From Daphnia pulex (Eukaryota > Arthropoda > Branchiopoda > Diplostraca > Daphniidae): DNA of 64,000 nt. The notes beneath the pieces were generated by a model that saw only the letters and a list, made by a program, of their open reading frames with translations, was not told the DNA's origin and did not search any database. Numbering within the stretch: position 1 is the first letter of the stretch; every line of letters begins with the position of its first letter. Positions 1 through 12,459 of this stretch are shown here, piece by piece. A program made the position numbers and the translations under genes. The stretch is from NCBI RefSeq assembly GCF_021134715.1, contig NC_060020.1, positions 7,316,001 to 7,380,000 on the forward strand. The letters run 5' to 3'.

Positions 1-561
1 AAAAAGAGCGTACTAAAGAAAACTCTCGGTTGCTAACAACGGTGGCACCAAACCACCCATTTTTGACTGGTTCTAAGGTTATCCGTTCTAAGAGATTGAA
101 ATCATAATATAATGTAAAGACGTTATGTTATGTTTCATAATTTTGCTTGTTTGCCACTTACCACTGAGTGAGCTTATTCTAACTTTTTTGCAAAGGAAAC
201 CAGCTTCGAGGTCAACTGAAGTATTACATTTATAAACCGCTCCTTGAAATACATTTTCACCTGGCGACCCAACCAACCATCTATACCAACGATTAGCCAC
301 CAAATGGGAAATTGAATTAGATTTATGTAGCTTCACTCACAAAATAAGCAAGGTAAAATGGGTTGATATATACTCTGCTGGTGTTTCGGTTAAACGATGT
401 GCGCTCAAACTATAGCCAAAATAGGATTTTGGGGAATTTGTAAAGACTCGTTCCTTCCTGACGTCCAAATTGTGAATAAATGAAGCGTGAACAATCCAGG
501 GAAATAAGAAGATAAACAAAATTTTAAGAGTGACCCATCGAGCGATGATCATGTTGACCAT
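1..561 (-). pseudogene. Integrin alpha 5' end, third copy, runs off left edge, probably frame-broken
   Basis: First three exons of an integrin alpha chain: exon 1 at 561-374 (signal peptide, then SYFGYSLSAHR), exon 2 ending at 162 (WYRWLVGSPGE, first FG-GAP blade), exon 3 at 87-14 (NGWFGATVVSN). It is almost identical to exons 1-3 of the short integrin gene at 53703-53165, so it is a recent duplicate whose remainder lies left of the window. Compared with that gene, exon 2 has a 10-nt insertion just after its acceptor (around 325-335) which puts the exon out of frame with either possible acceptor. Two other differences (3 nt lost in exon 2, 3 nt gained in exon 3) keep the frame. Either it is a pseudogene or splicing differs; transcript reads would tell. 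Homology is certain, loss of function is an inference. Confidence 0.82.
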
Positions 562-808
562 AGTTTCTTAGGACCAATTCTACTCGCTGTTAACTATTCA
601 AGACTAAAAAACTAAAAACTAGAGACTCAAATCTAATACTCACTGTCGAATAAAAAAACGATCCATGTTTGCACAATGTTATAGGATATGGTTTGCGGTT
701 TCGATGATATTGTCGGTCGTCGTCAGTTCCTGCTTTCTTTATCGTTAAACATGTATATCTAAAGTCTTATCTGTATTATTGCAAACCATGGAAAGGGAAC
801 ATGTATGT

Positions 809-2399
809 TAGTCTGGGAGCTGGGCGACAAAAAAATGACAATGATTTAGCAAAAGGTTTTTGAGGCTAAAATATGGTTAGGGGGGGGGGGGTATGACACA
901 CACGAAAAGCCACGTCTGTCGACTGGCGGCCGGGGCGTTCAAGCGTGACACTATCCCGAAGTCGGTGGGAACAGTAAAAAAATCCACTTTGTTTAGAAAA
1001 TCTGAACTATCTTAAATTATATGGGACGCGGATGTACAGTATCCTTCATATAAATCCAAACCCCTTTTGGTATCCTTCTTTATTTAAAAAAAATATTTCG
1101 GCATTTTTTCTTAATTCTAATAAATGAACTTTGTAAAACAATTAATTCTACACGTAATATGAAGTCTTGAAAGTTAAAAACAAAAAATATAAATTAAACT
1201 GGGCTTTTGAAAAAGAACTGCGTTCGGATTTTAATCTTTTATTGCAGGATACTGTACAACTAAACTCGGCGGTTGAGATGACGGGAAGCTTCTTCTTTGT
1301 TTCGTCCCATCCGTGTGCTGTGACCAATAATAACATGTGCGTGTCTCTCTCCCAAACCCCAACGTGCAAAGCCACTCCTGATGAAGACATTCGAACATCT
1401 TACACACAAACATAACACACTGATCTATAAAACAAAACGAAATAAAAATTCTACAACAAAGGGATGCTACTTTTTCTAAAAAAAAAGATCTTCTTTTGAC
1501 ATACTCTGTAGCGGAGAAAATGAGAATCGGGGGAGATTCATTTAGACCGTCGTATAGATCGTATTGTCGTCAGTTTGCGTTTGTTATATTGAGGTATTAT
1601 AAATAGTCGTATATAGTAAAAGAGCTGCGCAGACAACAAAAGTATAGAGGACGGTAGAACGGAGAACGGTATTTATCTTATCGCATTTCGTCGCTGAGGA
1701 AACTCATGCTGCAACCGCGTCGGATCAGATAGATAAAGGCAGACAAAAGTTATATATATACAGAGTTTGGTAGAAGACAGGGTAAAAACCATAACGTCTG
1801 TTAGTCAAGAGTTTCCCGAGACGTTCGGTATGCTCTCACGAAAGAGGAGCAGAAAAAAACGGGTAATATAGGGAAGAAATTTGAACCGCCAAAAATTTAG
1901 CTGCCAATAACACTAACCAAATAATGAAAAAGTAATCGGTTAAACAAAATAAATGCATAATTAAAAAAAAAAAAAAAAACAGTTTACTGCATTTTCTGTT
2001 CATATTTACTTAGTTAAAAAACATATCCCCCCAAATCTCTCTATTTCAAATTATGCGCTTGGGATATAGCGTTGCCGTTTTCACAATTGACTGAAATTTC
2101 GTGAAATTTCTTACATACTGACGTCTGATGGCCCCAAGGGCCCAGATTATGACGTCTGTCTGTCGGAAATTAAATAAAGTTGATATCCCTCTATTTTTTA
2201 AGATATAGTTCAGATTTTCTCAACAAAGTGGATTTTTTTACTGTTCCCGCCGACTTCGGGATCGCGTCACGCTTGAACGCCCCGGCCGCCAGTCGACAGA
2301 CGTGGCTTTTCGTGTGTCATAACCCCCCCCTAACCATATTTTAGCCTCAAACCTTTTTCTAAATAATTGTCATATTTTTGTCGCCCAGCTCCCAGACTA
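809..2399. mobile_element. Non-autonomous DNA transposon with ~200-bp terminal inverted repeats
   Basis: Left inverted repeat 809-1016 starts TAGTCTGGGAGCTGGGCGAC; right inverted repeat 2207-2399 ends with its exact complement. Both arms contain a G/C homopolymer run and the shared GC-rich core ACGTCTGTCGACTGGCGGCC. The interior has no transposase frame. Sequence 1561-2195 recurs at 48857-49265 plus 50170-50390 in a second copy. A ~215-bp stretch (1030-1245) instead matches the inside of an element nested in that second copy. The left flank (to 808) belongs to the integrin duplication, while the right flank (from 2400) does not. Superfamily not assigned; the apparent target duplication is 3 bp. 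Confidence 0.85.
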
Positions 2400-4739
2400 T
2401 AACAACAATTTTTCTTTGGGACGGTTTTAGGGACGGATCAAGGGTACGCGGAAATACTGGCGCCATCTAGTAATGACCAAATGAAACTTTATATTTAAAC
2501 GCTAGATCCTTCATTTTTTAAGGTGGCTCAACAAAGGTAGAGCTAAAAGTAGAGTTAATTCAAATCTTCAAACTCAACAGTTATTTAAAGTTTATTTTTA
2601 CTGTAGGCAGCGTACGTACGCCGCAAGGTACCCGAAGGGAATGTTAAGGGTATTCTAGTTGGTATAGTAGTATTGGTATAGTTTTATAAAGACAGAGCTA
2701 TAGAATAGTTATAGAATAATAAAAATATTCTGTTATAAAGGTAGGCCTATTATTAAGATGAATTAATAACATTTAAAAAAAATGTATGCCCTTAGTTTCC
2801 GGAAGATTGTAATAAGCAGAAATCGAGAAAGAGATTAAAAGAATATTTCCGCATGTTTCTATCCAAACATTAAATAAAAATTAAATTCCAAAAAACCTAA
2901 TATGATATGGCGCGGCGTAAGGGTAAGGCGTGACTTTGGTGCGGCGGAGGCTTCGCCCCGCCACCCCACGTCACACCGGATCTTGTTAAAATTAAATTTA
3001 AGTAACTACCTATCAGCACTTCTTTTACTGGAGATTGATAGCGTTCGGTGATAACATACAGTGACTTCTATTCTATCATACAATAGTAGTCGATTGTCAC
3101 GTTACGTTTATATCCCTGTCACACACTCACATGTCTCTGTATTATCGTCTGCTGTAACAGCTATTGAAATTCTGTCAAAAAGTAACCAGAACTCCGTTTG
3201 ATCAAATGCCTGAATCGATTGCAGCCAAATTTTCAGAATAGATGTAAAAAATTGTAAGCTACCGATTACTGCCATTGAAATGCAATAAAATTGTTGATTA
3301 CAATCAATAATTGCCAAAAACTAGTGCATCCATCTATGTAGTGTTACGATAACTGCAAAAAGCCATCTGTGTAGTGTTACGAGAACTGAGGGTGCCCATG
3401 TAAACCATACTGCAAACGAAACTTTGACCAGTAACCCTTCGGGTAATTAATGTTTGTTTTGTGTAATAATTCAAATATAGAAAATTTGTAAAATTAAACA
3501 TTGAGTGTATTTTTTCAAAAATTAATGGATTTTTTTTAGAAAAGTGCGATTTACCCGATATTTATCCTGGCCATCTCGTCCCGGGTTATTTTAAGGTCGT
3601 TTTTTTGGGGGGGGGGATGTCCCTGTACGAAACCTTTAAAGGAAAACATCCCCTTAATTTTATACCTTTAGGAAAATTATGCCTCATCACTAATGAGGTC
3701 CTGGCCCGGGCCACAACTCACAGATGAAGACCAAATAAAGCCTTTTAGTATTACCACTCAGCCTATTCCCCATTTCCCAACACACCCGCCGTTGCGCTTC
3801 TCGCGAAGCGTCAGGGCGGGGCTCAAGGCAGGCTTCACTTCCAGAGAAAAAAGGCAATAGAAGGGCTTGCAATATGAGTGGTTACACCAGTACCATAGCT
3901 ATAGAGTTGAGTCAACATTAACGATGACTGTTATAAAGCTATAGAATACTGCTATATCCCTCACATGAAAACTCATTCTTAAATGTTAATAATAATATTA
4001 ATGTGATTGATTCGTTTAACGATATATAGCCTTTTCCTGTTAAACATGTCGCAAATATAGTCAACTGGCATCACTCGAACTCTAAGAATACCAAATTTAA
4101 AATAAAAATAAGTAAACTGTAGTCTTCAACTACATCCCAGAAATGGAAAAAAACAACACAAATACGTTGACAAAATTGTATTTACCGAAAATCGAATATG
4201 GGTCTTAAATGCAGGAGTAACAGGTAATTTCGCAAGGAAGATAGTTTAAAAAAACCATAAATTTCACACAAGTTGGCAGAACTGAGAATCCGGATATTGC
4301 AGTGAAGAATAATTTAAAACAATGAAACGCAGTTTCTCCTTTGAGATCGTCGTGAAACCGTCTATCCAAGAAACCTTTTGCTCTTCTGTTTGCCCATATT
4401 CTAATATGTTGGTTGACTAACTAGTCTTCTGCAACGAGTCTTAATTGTTGGCCTAGGCCGAGGCCTATCTTCGAGGGAGATCTTTTGCTGGGGAAATTTC
4501 TGGTTTCTCAGTTTGACCAAATCTATACATCCTGTGCAGTGCTTTTCAGCTTTAAATATAGTGCATAACACGCAAGTCTCAATAATCACACGAAGTCTTA
4601 AATGAAATTACTTGTGGTGGATGGAAGCCTACTTTGTTGAACTTCATAGCTTCAACCCTCGCCTTCAAATCTTCTACATTGTCAGTTTGTGATTCAGATC
4701 GAACTTGATGCAGAGGAAGACCCCATACAGCACGGTTCC
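2400..4739. other. No gene seen; AT-rich with GC-rich islands
   Basis: No convincing coding sequence on either strand. It holds a short GC-rich block near 2905-2985, a G run at 3606-3617, and a GC-rich stretch at 3700-3850 whose open frame shows no known motif. Probably old repeat DNA. Confidence 0.5.
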
Positions 4740-5530
4740 GTATTTAATATAAGAAAGATATTACCCCACCGAAACTTTGCCCATACCCTTCCCCGGTGTC
4801 CCCGTCTAAAATTAGTTGAACTAAATCAGTAAATCGTTGAGAACGGGGTGAAAAAATTGGTAAGTGCCATGAGTACCAATCCCGATTCTCAATTTCGGCA
4901 AGAAGCTCCAAAACCCCTTTTGCCCCATACTAATCTAATTCGTGATAAAAAGTTCCGACTCCCAAAAGAAAAAAAATCAAATTAAAATCGTTTTCAGAGC
5001 CCTGGTGGATTTTGCAGAATTGAATTAAAAGATTGTGTCTTGTCCCCTCATCTAGGGACACTTCGACGTATACATCCTCACCTGATTCCTCAAAAGTTCC
5101 GCTTCCGTTTTTGACATCCATAAACTAGAAGGCGTAAGAGTAAAATAATTGTTGCAATGGGTTCTTCCTCCTTCCGTCTTTCATAATGAGGAGAGAGAGA
5201 GTCAATTTTAACAACGTATTCCAAACAGAAAGCAAGGGTTTTCATGAAATTCTTGAACTTGAATAGTGTGCGCGGGTTTCGAAGTTCTCTTTTCAACAGT
5301 TTTTCTTTCTTCGGGATTTTCGTGAATTCTAAAACAATGAATTGCAAAACATCTTGTGATTCCGTTTGATCCGAAATGAGTAAATCCATGAAGTGATTAG
5401 TTCCGATAATCTCAAAAAGGAATAAAGTGGATCCAAAAGCGCGGGAGATACGCTTTTTGTGTTCCCAGTTTTCAAGGGTCAATTTGTAGAGATTAAAAAC
5501 AATATATCGGCTTGGGAAGCAGCGATATTT
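4740..5530 (-). pseudogene. Member 1 of an unrecognised repeated protein family
   Basis: The minus strand reads a NLYKLTLENWE segment (5505-5450), then FEIIGTNHFMDLL, then TESQDVLQFIVLEFTKI (near 5340). After frame changes near 5120 it continues into FCKIHQGSENDF (near 5020) and LLAEIENRDWYSW (near 4880). The same blocks in the same order occur at 13470-14540, 22270-23640, 29068-31700 and 37990-38209. The last third resembles one ankyrin-like helix pair (LLGVGT...). At least two frameshifts and an in-frame stop (after HELD, about 4930) make this a pseudogene. I do not recognise the family. Confidence 0.7.
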
Positions 5531-6570
5531 CTCTAAGATGCGTCGCTACATGAAAAAGGCTTGAGTTTGACTTTTTTTTTACCCCTGCGCAGGCCTAGCC
5601 ATCATAGTAAAGGTACAGAATAGTCAATCTTTTTACTCTTTAGAACAATTTTCTCCCATTTGGATTGAGAAACGGGTGTCTTCGGAATGGGATTAGTCTT
5701 TCGCAAAATTCTTGCTATATCCCAGTAGGGCAAGCCGTGTTTTCTATATAATTCACGTGTTCGTGCGAAGAACCGTTGTCACCTCGCCCTTGGCAGTCTT
5801 ATTATAGTCCCATAATCTCTCAAGATGAAACTGCGTGAAAATTGTTTGCATTAAATATTGCATTTTTACGTTTGAGAAAAAAAATTTCTCTTTTTCAGCT
5901 ACTGACATATTTTCACCTTATTTTTAACTTTTATGTTTTCGCTGTGTTTGACGTGTTTGACGTAAATGCGATTTTGTTCCTGTTTTGTTTCGAAACGAAA
6001 ATACAAGTGGCCTTGTTTGTTTCACGTTGAATATATTCACTTCTTTCCATTCTCATTTTTAGGTTGTTTCTTTATTTGCTTCTGACGTCGGTAGGAAGAG
6101 GAAGAGAAGAAAGGGGTTAAAGAGCGATAGAATACGTGGGAAAAAAGGCTGTGATTTCAAGTTGTTTACATACACGACAGGAGTGGGACGACGACAGAGT
6201 CGGAACAAGAGCAAGCTATCCTTTCGTTCGGCTGCGGCTTTCTTGGTTTATATCTAATATTTGCACTTTGTGGCGTCGGTGGGAAGTGGAAGAGAAGAAA
6301 GGGAGAATAATTTTTTAATTTTTAACTTTTGAAACCTTTTTGACCTCTTTCCCTTTCTCGGAGAAGCGGAATCGAAAATTGTTGTATGGTAGAAATAAAA
6401 ATAAGCGTGGGATAGGGAAATTATTGGCACGAGAGAAACTTAAATGAAATTCACCGAACCAAACAGAAGCGACATATACATTATCATGAGATCAAATATA
6501 TCATGGTGTTGAAGATCAACGGAGCCTTTATAGATAAATAAAAATATTTTAATGCATGTAAAACTATTAC
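5531..6570. other. No gene seen; imperfect duplication
   Basis: AT-rich. A purine-rich motif (gtcggtaggaagaggaagag) at about 6086 recurs in slightly changed form at about 6272, suggesting a local duplication. Open frames here are short and featureless. Confidence 0.45.
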
Positions 6571-6699
6571 GATCTTTTAATTTAACTTACCTTGAGCGCT
6601 GTGTCGAGAGACGAATTCCTGGAGATGACATGGAATCCGATGTTCATCGAAGGGAATTCCTTCCCAACGAATAACTCGAGCACAATAGCAAGAAAGAGG

Positions 6700-7060
6700 A
6701 AACACAGAATTTTTCAGAGAACTGAAATAGGCATCGATTGTGACATCTATTATCACGGAAAACTTTATCGGCAATCAATTGAGGACTGTGTATCCAGAAA
6801 TGGTTGCAATGTCAAGATGAGCTCCAGCATCCCACCAGAGTATTAAATATGGAAAGATATTCATCCGAATTGAGGTTATCTCCGTCATCTCAGGCCATGG
6901 CAAAACGATATGCCTCATCGGCCATAAGGTGAAGCGGAGTAGCGCCAGTAAAGTTGATGCCGTAAGGATCGGCTCCAAGTTCAAGGATCTGCTTGATGAT
7001 TGGCTTGAGGTTGTCGGATGTTTGAAATTTGCTATTAAATAAACGTTCAACTCCAATCTC
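6700..7060 (-). pseudogene. Ankyrin-repeat fragment, fem-1-like
   Basis: The minus strand near 7010-6900 reads ILELGADPYGINFTGATPLH, a textbook ankyrin repeat. After a stop and a frame change it is followed near 6840-6775 by DAGAHLDIATISGYTVLN, a second repeat. DAGAHLD is the form common in fem-1 homologues, substrate adaptors of a cullin-2 ubiquitin ligase, but two repeats are too little to fix the family. The in-frame stop (about 6895) and the frame change show that it is broken. Confidence 0.55.
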
Positions 7061-7254
7061 AAATCCAGATATATGGGGTCAGCCAATTACAACATCGTAA
7101 ACGAGCGAAGTCACTTACTGGCAGTTCAAAAACCGATAAAAATGTTTTTCGCAAACGCAAGTATTTATTATTTCCCAATGTTTCATATTTTATACATGCA
7201 CAAATATTAATTTTTATTTTCTTTTTTGTCCTTGTTGCCACAGAGGTGGCTCCA

Positions 7255-7650
7255 TTAAAAGTTGACGCATAATGTGCAATTTCTCCATCGACTGCCGGAA
7301 TCGGATCTACTGCCTGAATCGGATCGACTGCAGGAATTGGAACTATTGGAACATTTGCAGGTAGTTGGTCACGTGCCCTTGCTTGAAACCGTTGTAAACG
7401 GAATTTTTTCAATATGTAGAATGGAATCAATTGTGCTAGATAGATAGCTATCAATTTCTTCACGACACACATAGCCTTCTTCAAACAAAATATTCAGTAA
7501 TGGCGAACATTTGCCATGTAATTTACGAATTAAATTCCAGTTTTCAATTAAGCATTGAGGTGTACATTCCTTTTCATTTTGCATATTTTTGGTTAAATGA
7601 AAAATTTTATCTGATTCATTGCATTTGGCGCACAATTTGTGGCACATTTT
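7255..7650 (-). CDS. Unrecognised open frame with Pro-Ile-Ala-Val-Asp repeats
   Basis: One frame (7647-7369) reads a cysteine-rich start (CHKLCAKCNESD) and an acidic leucine-rich stretch. A second frame contains three near-exact 18-bp repeats (about 7285-7340) giving PIPAVDPIQAVDPIPAVD. The two frames overlap and could be one gene with a frameshift. It sits directly upstream of the ankyrin fragment on the same strand and may be part of the same dead gene. No function is proposed. Confidence 0.25.
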
Positions 7651-8073
7651 GAGTATGAGAGTGTTGTGGTTGATTTTAAACAGGTCTTTATGCTAAAAGA
7701 AAAGAATGAAATGGTAGGTATGTTAACGCCGAACATATGAAATCGTACCGATGACTCTGTTACTTCCATGGATGAATTTGGTATCATTGACTCAACTTTT
7801 CTTATTAGCATGTCACCTCATTTCTCTTGTCCATTTTCAATATCAGATAAGTATGGTTCTAATATGTCATCCATGTCATGGGTTTTTTCCTTTTCTTCTT
7901 GGAATTCGAGACATTCTTCGTCACAGGGTGGATGCATTTTATGCGAAGTTGAAGTGAGATATTGTAATCTAAGTGAAATGCTTGTTACTTAATAATTAAA
8001 TTAAAAATTTCATGGATCCAACATGTAACTTTTCAAAATTTTAACTTAAAGTTATTTGGAATTGCGATGGCGA

Positions 8074-8421
8074 TCAGGATATTTTTGAATAAGGAACTGG
8101 TTTTGTGCGATTGTCAGTTCGCAAAGGTTGGATCACGTTTGAAATCTTGAATGTCTTTTCGTTTTGTACCCGATTTTTTTTCAGTCGTCTTGAATTGAGT
8201 CGAATTTTGCCTAATTTCTTTTTCTTGGTATTTTGTTTTCTATCTTTGTGTTTTGGGAACTGTCGTTTCTGCGACGCTTTTTTGAAAGTCACTCGATCGT
8301 AGGTTATTTTTTTGCCGCGCGTTTCTATTGAAGTGTCGATGAGTCTTGCCATGTCGGCCGGGTTGGAATAAAGGCAATTCACATCGCAGTTTATCGTGTC
8401 AATTGTTTCTATGTCCGCCAT
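8074..8421 (-). CDS. Small very basic protein, 115 aa, unknown
   Basis: An uninterrupted frame starts at an ATG at 8421 (MADIETIDTINCDVN). The second half is dominated by Lys and Arg (KHKDRKQNTKKKKLGKIRL), suggesting nucleic-acid binding or nuclear localisation. It lies downstream of the RPA-like frame on the same strand, so the two may come from one mobile element, but no transposase is present. Real gene status is uncertain. Confidence 0.35.
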   Translation of the reverse strand: MADIETIDTINCDVNCLYSNPADMARLIDTSIETRGKKITYDRVTFKKASQKRQFPKHKDRKQNTKKKKLGKIRLNSRRLKKNRVQNEKTFKISNVIQPLRTDNRTKPVPYSKIS

Positions 8422-8889
8422 TTTTGTTGGTTGTTTTTGTTGTCTGTATTGGCTCCCCAAGCAAAGTGGAATTTGGTAATCAGTGTGTTATTTTTTTTAA
8501 TTTTTTTGTGTAAGTTAATTGCTATGTATCCTGCTTAGTATGTGTAGTAATTTGTGTTTCCTGATCACATTTCATGTATTTTTAAAAAAATGTTTTCCCC
8601 TAATGCTTACGGTTTTAGAGACTTAATTGTCGGAGAATCAGCCCGATGGTAAAAAAAGGTGAAAAGGAAAATATGAAAAAGGGGGGGATCCATACTTATT
8701 ATTAATAATAATATTACTTATTATAATATAATAATAATTCATAAAAATTTGAAATAAACACACTTATTTTTATCTGTAAGTAAGTAAAGTTAGACACATC
8801 TGATTTTTGTTTTGCAATTTTTTTTGGGTTTTACTTCGATTATGTCACCTTTGGTGGTGTTAATTGAGGTTTGTTGAATTTAGATGTTG

Positions 8890-9857
8890 GTTGTGGCATG
8901 CTGAATCGAAAACTTGTAGAACCAGCCTTTCAGATCCAGGTTTTTGTTGAATTTAGTGTCATCATTCCAAAGGACAAGTTTAATCTGAACATGATTTTTT
9001 AATTTACAGTGTTGTTTCAAACTTTGATTTCAATTTTTGTACGGTTTTTCCAGGTGTTAAGGATTTATCGAAGACATCAAGTTCCTTTTTGCTGTTTCCA
9101 CCCTTGACTACATGATTTGGTTCCCACTCTTTTCGGATGATGGCCTCAACATCTAATGGAAGTATGTAGTAATGTTTTTTTATTAGATCGGAGGGTTTGT
9201 GAAATTTGTGTACCTGTTGCAGTTACATGGGGAAGATCTTGAGTTTCTTTGAGCAGAGTTCTTTTAACCATGTTCGTTCCTTGAAAATGAGGTTTTGTGT
9301 CCACTTTTTTTATCTGGGAGAAGTTTTGTTAGATTTGGTTGGGCCTTTTTGTAAATTTGTTTAAATTTGTTTAAATTACCTGCGTTCTTTCTGGTTTCTG
9401 CTATTACGATTTCGTGAATCAATGGGAAAATATGATCGACACTGATCGCTTCGTCTACTCTGGCATATTGTAGTGTGTAAAATTGTCCTTTCTCGATAAC
9501 GTTGAAGTTTTTCTGTGCTTGTTTTCCGAATGCCTTGATCCTAATGATTCCTGATTGATCTTGCAGACCGAAGAAAACATTTTTATGGTAGTTTTTAATA
9601 GGAAACAGTCTTGAAATCCGTTCTACTCTTCCTTTTATTTTCCATCTGAAATGTGAAAAATTGGTTAGTAATGTAGACTTATTAAAAAAATAAAAATAAA
9701 CGTGCTCAATCGATATTACGTTTTGAGTTGAGGAGCGATTTCGGTGACTTTGTTGTAGGATTCCTGTGACATCGCCAATGTTTTTTTCGCTTGTTCCGGC
9801 TGTGGCTTGGTTGTTTCCTTCCTCGCCGCTCGAATTGCTGTCGCTCTCTCGAATCAT
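8890..9857 (-). pseudogene. RPA1-like OB-fold protein, decayed 3' half
   Basis: From an ATG at 9857 the frame gives an acidic Ser/Asn-rich start, then an OB-fold similar to DNA-binding domain A of replication protein A 70 kDa: IKGRVERISRLF, then VFFGLQDQSGIIRIKAFGKQ, then FYTLQYARVDEA (9640-9440). Human-type RPA70 has a long N-terminal domain before this, absent here. A possible intron (9719-9646) lies before the OB-fold, but its phase does not fit and the frame is open through it. Further down, coding-like pieces (ILPLDVEAIIRKEWEPN near 9160, IKLVLWNDDTKFNKNL near 8975) are separated by frameshifts. Solo RPA-like OB proteins are known as passengers of Helitrons and other transposons; that origin is only an inference. 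Confidence 0.55.
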
Positions 9858-10469
9858 TTTGACGAATTGTTTGCTTTGTCGATAGAACTGAGGGTTATTT
9901 ATAGCAAAGTCGGTTGTTGGTATGTCGAAAATGGTTTCGTTGAAATTACGATGATTTCTTTTTATTCTTCGGCTTTAGTGGGTTGGAAGACGGGGTATAT
10001 AATGTTTAACCTACGTCTGGTAACTTCTTTGAATTGAATTTTTCTTTTTATTTGATGTTCTTTGGATGGATCTTTAATTTTTTTATAATATATTTTTATT
10101 ATTGATTTCGTCTGTCGTCGTTGTTGCTTTTTCTCAGAAAGATGGAAACCTTTTAGATTTTTTCTTTAATTTTTTTCGTTTCATCTACGTTCCAAATGAC
10201 AAATTTAATTCTAACTTACTTGCTTCAAAGCATATTGTATATAAGAAGTATATCACAATAGGCAGAGTGGCAACACATATATGCCAAAAGCCTTAAAATG
10301 TTTGTTACAGTCAATAATCAGCTGACCACAACACACAAGGGATGGGAGTCTTCTGTTTAAATACCTTTTTCCAGGAGTAGCAAATTGGGAGGTAGCCAGT
10401 GTCGGCTTTATGGGTAGTTAGTGCGGGGTAGCTAGTGCCGAAGGTAGCAGGAGTCCCCATGCCAACCCA

Positions 10470-11740
10470 AGTCTATGATTCCCGAATCAAAATGACCGGA
10501 TTCCTTCGCCTGCAGTAACAATAGCTGTCATGGTGTCGCAAAAGTATTTGAACAGACTGTTCTGAATACAAACAGGCATCCCCAGAAGGTGGTTCAGAAA
10601 TTTTGAAACATTATTTGCATAGTCATCATCCAGTTTAAATTTATCAGAATGGTTTTTGCATCCACGAATAATACCTACATCAATTAATGCAACAGCAACA
10701 TCTTCGAAGGGATAAAAAATATACACCTAATGGAATGGTTTAACCATAAAAGTATGAACCCTCAACCCTCACCCTCAAAGAAATTTCCGATGTAATCAGA
10801 AGGAGGCAAGGCAGGAGCAGGGGCTAGAAGAATCTTTTCTTGATATGCAAAGAGAATTGTTTGCAGTATCGATCTCAGGGCATCTCGGCCATAAATGGTA
10901 TTGATGTTGAACTGAGAGAGTTCTGTGGCATGTCTATCACCATGGGTAAGTGCACCCAAACTTTTTAGACGTTTTGCTACAGCAGACGCAAACCGCCGCT
11001 CCCCTGTCACACCAGAGATTTAAAAAAAATATATTCTGGAGCACAGACCTGTAAATAGAAAATAAAACAAATTTTTAACAAATCTTATCTCCTGAAAGTT
11101 ACTTATAAGCGTACTTGGTTACTCCAATGGGTGCGACCAAACTGTTGAAGCGCCCGCTCGGCACTCCATGGTAGTTCCAGAGTAATTATGTGAACACGTT
11201 GGCGTTGATTTTTGACTCGCCGGTCAGCCTTAAAATACAAAATTATAGTTGAAAGGTACACACAGTTTCGATGTATTAGGTTAGATACCTGTAGCGAAAT
11301 TCCAACACAGGTGGTCTCAGAAATTATGGCTACATTTTTTTTTTCAGCCATGAAGCGATCTTTTTCTTCAATGTTAATCATTTTCAGAGTGACATATTTT
11401 TCGGTTCTTGACATTTGCTGGATCTAAAAAGAAAAAAAAAAATGGTTCGAAAGTAAACAAATATATCTTTTCGAAAATGTTGATTACCGAACAATCGTCG
11501 TTTTTAAAGAGTCTACTCTTCCGTCCTGTAATTTCTGCCACGCATTGTGGACCTCCCAATTTTTCTATAAGCTAATCGAATTACATGGTAGTTCGTTTTG
11601 ATCCTCAATCAGTATCTACATTTCCAGTTTCTTTTGAACAGCCAGCAGTTCATCTGGACTCAAGGTCAGAAGGATGGCTTCAGAAGAAGCTAGGTTTCCT
11701 CCACTAGTACCTGGATTTAAAAAAGTATGGTTATTGGACT
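10470..11740 (-). pseudogene. sno: Strawberry notch (SBNO) helicase-C fragment, broken
   Basis: Collinear blocks of the strawberry notch C-terminal helicase region: GGPQCVAEITGRKSR (11560), [17 protein letters not shown] (11345), [13 protein letters not shown] then [16 protein letters not shown] (11210-11125), [13 protein letters not shown] then [18 protein letters not shown] (11005-10890), and VSKFLNHLLGMPVCIQN (10600). Introns of about 65-75 bp are still recognisable (11288-11228 and around 11106-11045), so this is a genomic copy and not a retrocopy. Stops precede GGPQ, and a frameshift in a T-run near 11035 separates PEYIFF from the GERRF block. The N-terminal ATPase half and the extreme C-terminus are missing. 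SBNO proteins act in Notch signalling and transcription. Confidence 0.85.
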
Positions 11741-12459
11741 GGAAAAGAATGCTTATATTTTAGTGGCTACTACATTCTCCGAATGACTCTGACATGATGT
11801 CTCGATGGTCTGGAAGCACAGTACCTTTTTTCCTATTCAGAACCTCTTCTGAATAAATTTAAACGGACAGGGAGGGGGAACTGTTTGTCAACCAGGGTTT
11901 GCATACCCCTTTGGCCTTTCGCAGTAGAAAAAAGCAGAAATATCATTTTCATTGTTGGGGTGCTTAATTTAGAGATTCTGCCTCTCCAGTAGATTGGAGA
12001 CCGATTATTACGCATTTTTCACATTTCAGAGCAGACTGATTGTTTTTATTACTTTTAATAGTTACTTTTATTAAAAATTACGAATTAAAAAATGAAAACT
12101 AGAATCGAATTTAGCTTGTATATTTTCCCAATCAGTAAACGAAATAAACTTCTATCGAAATTTGTCTTCCATTTAAAGAGGGAATACTGCAAAAGTATCT
12201 TCATTTGGCACGGTGGTATCATCGTCCGAAATATTGCCGTCGTTATTTAAAAAATTGGGATTGCTTTACATTTTACATCGGAAATGCTTACTTCTGATAA
12301 AACATTTTCTAACAACTGACCTCGGCAATTTTTCAAATATTTGCGGCGTTTCTAAGATTCTCGTACAAGCTTGATATCACATACATTTGTCGGCCAATTA
12401 ATAAACAAGCCCAGCGCGTTGCACAACTTGTGAATCAAGAAGACAGTTTCATTGTTTAA

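Noticed and set aside
809-2399. TA target duplication for the large transposon
   Set aside because: The cognate outer flanks read atgt on the left and tgtg on the right; comparison with the empty site at 53952 supports a 3-bp TGT duplication instead.
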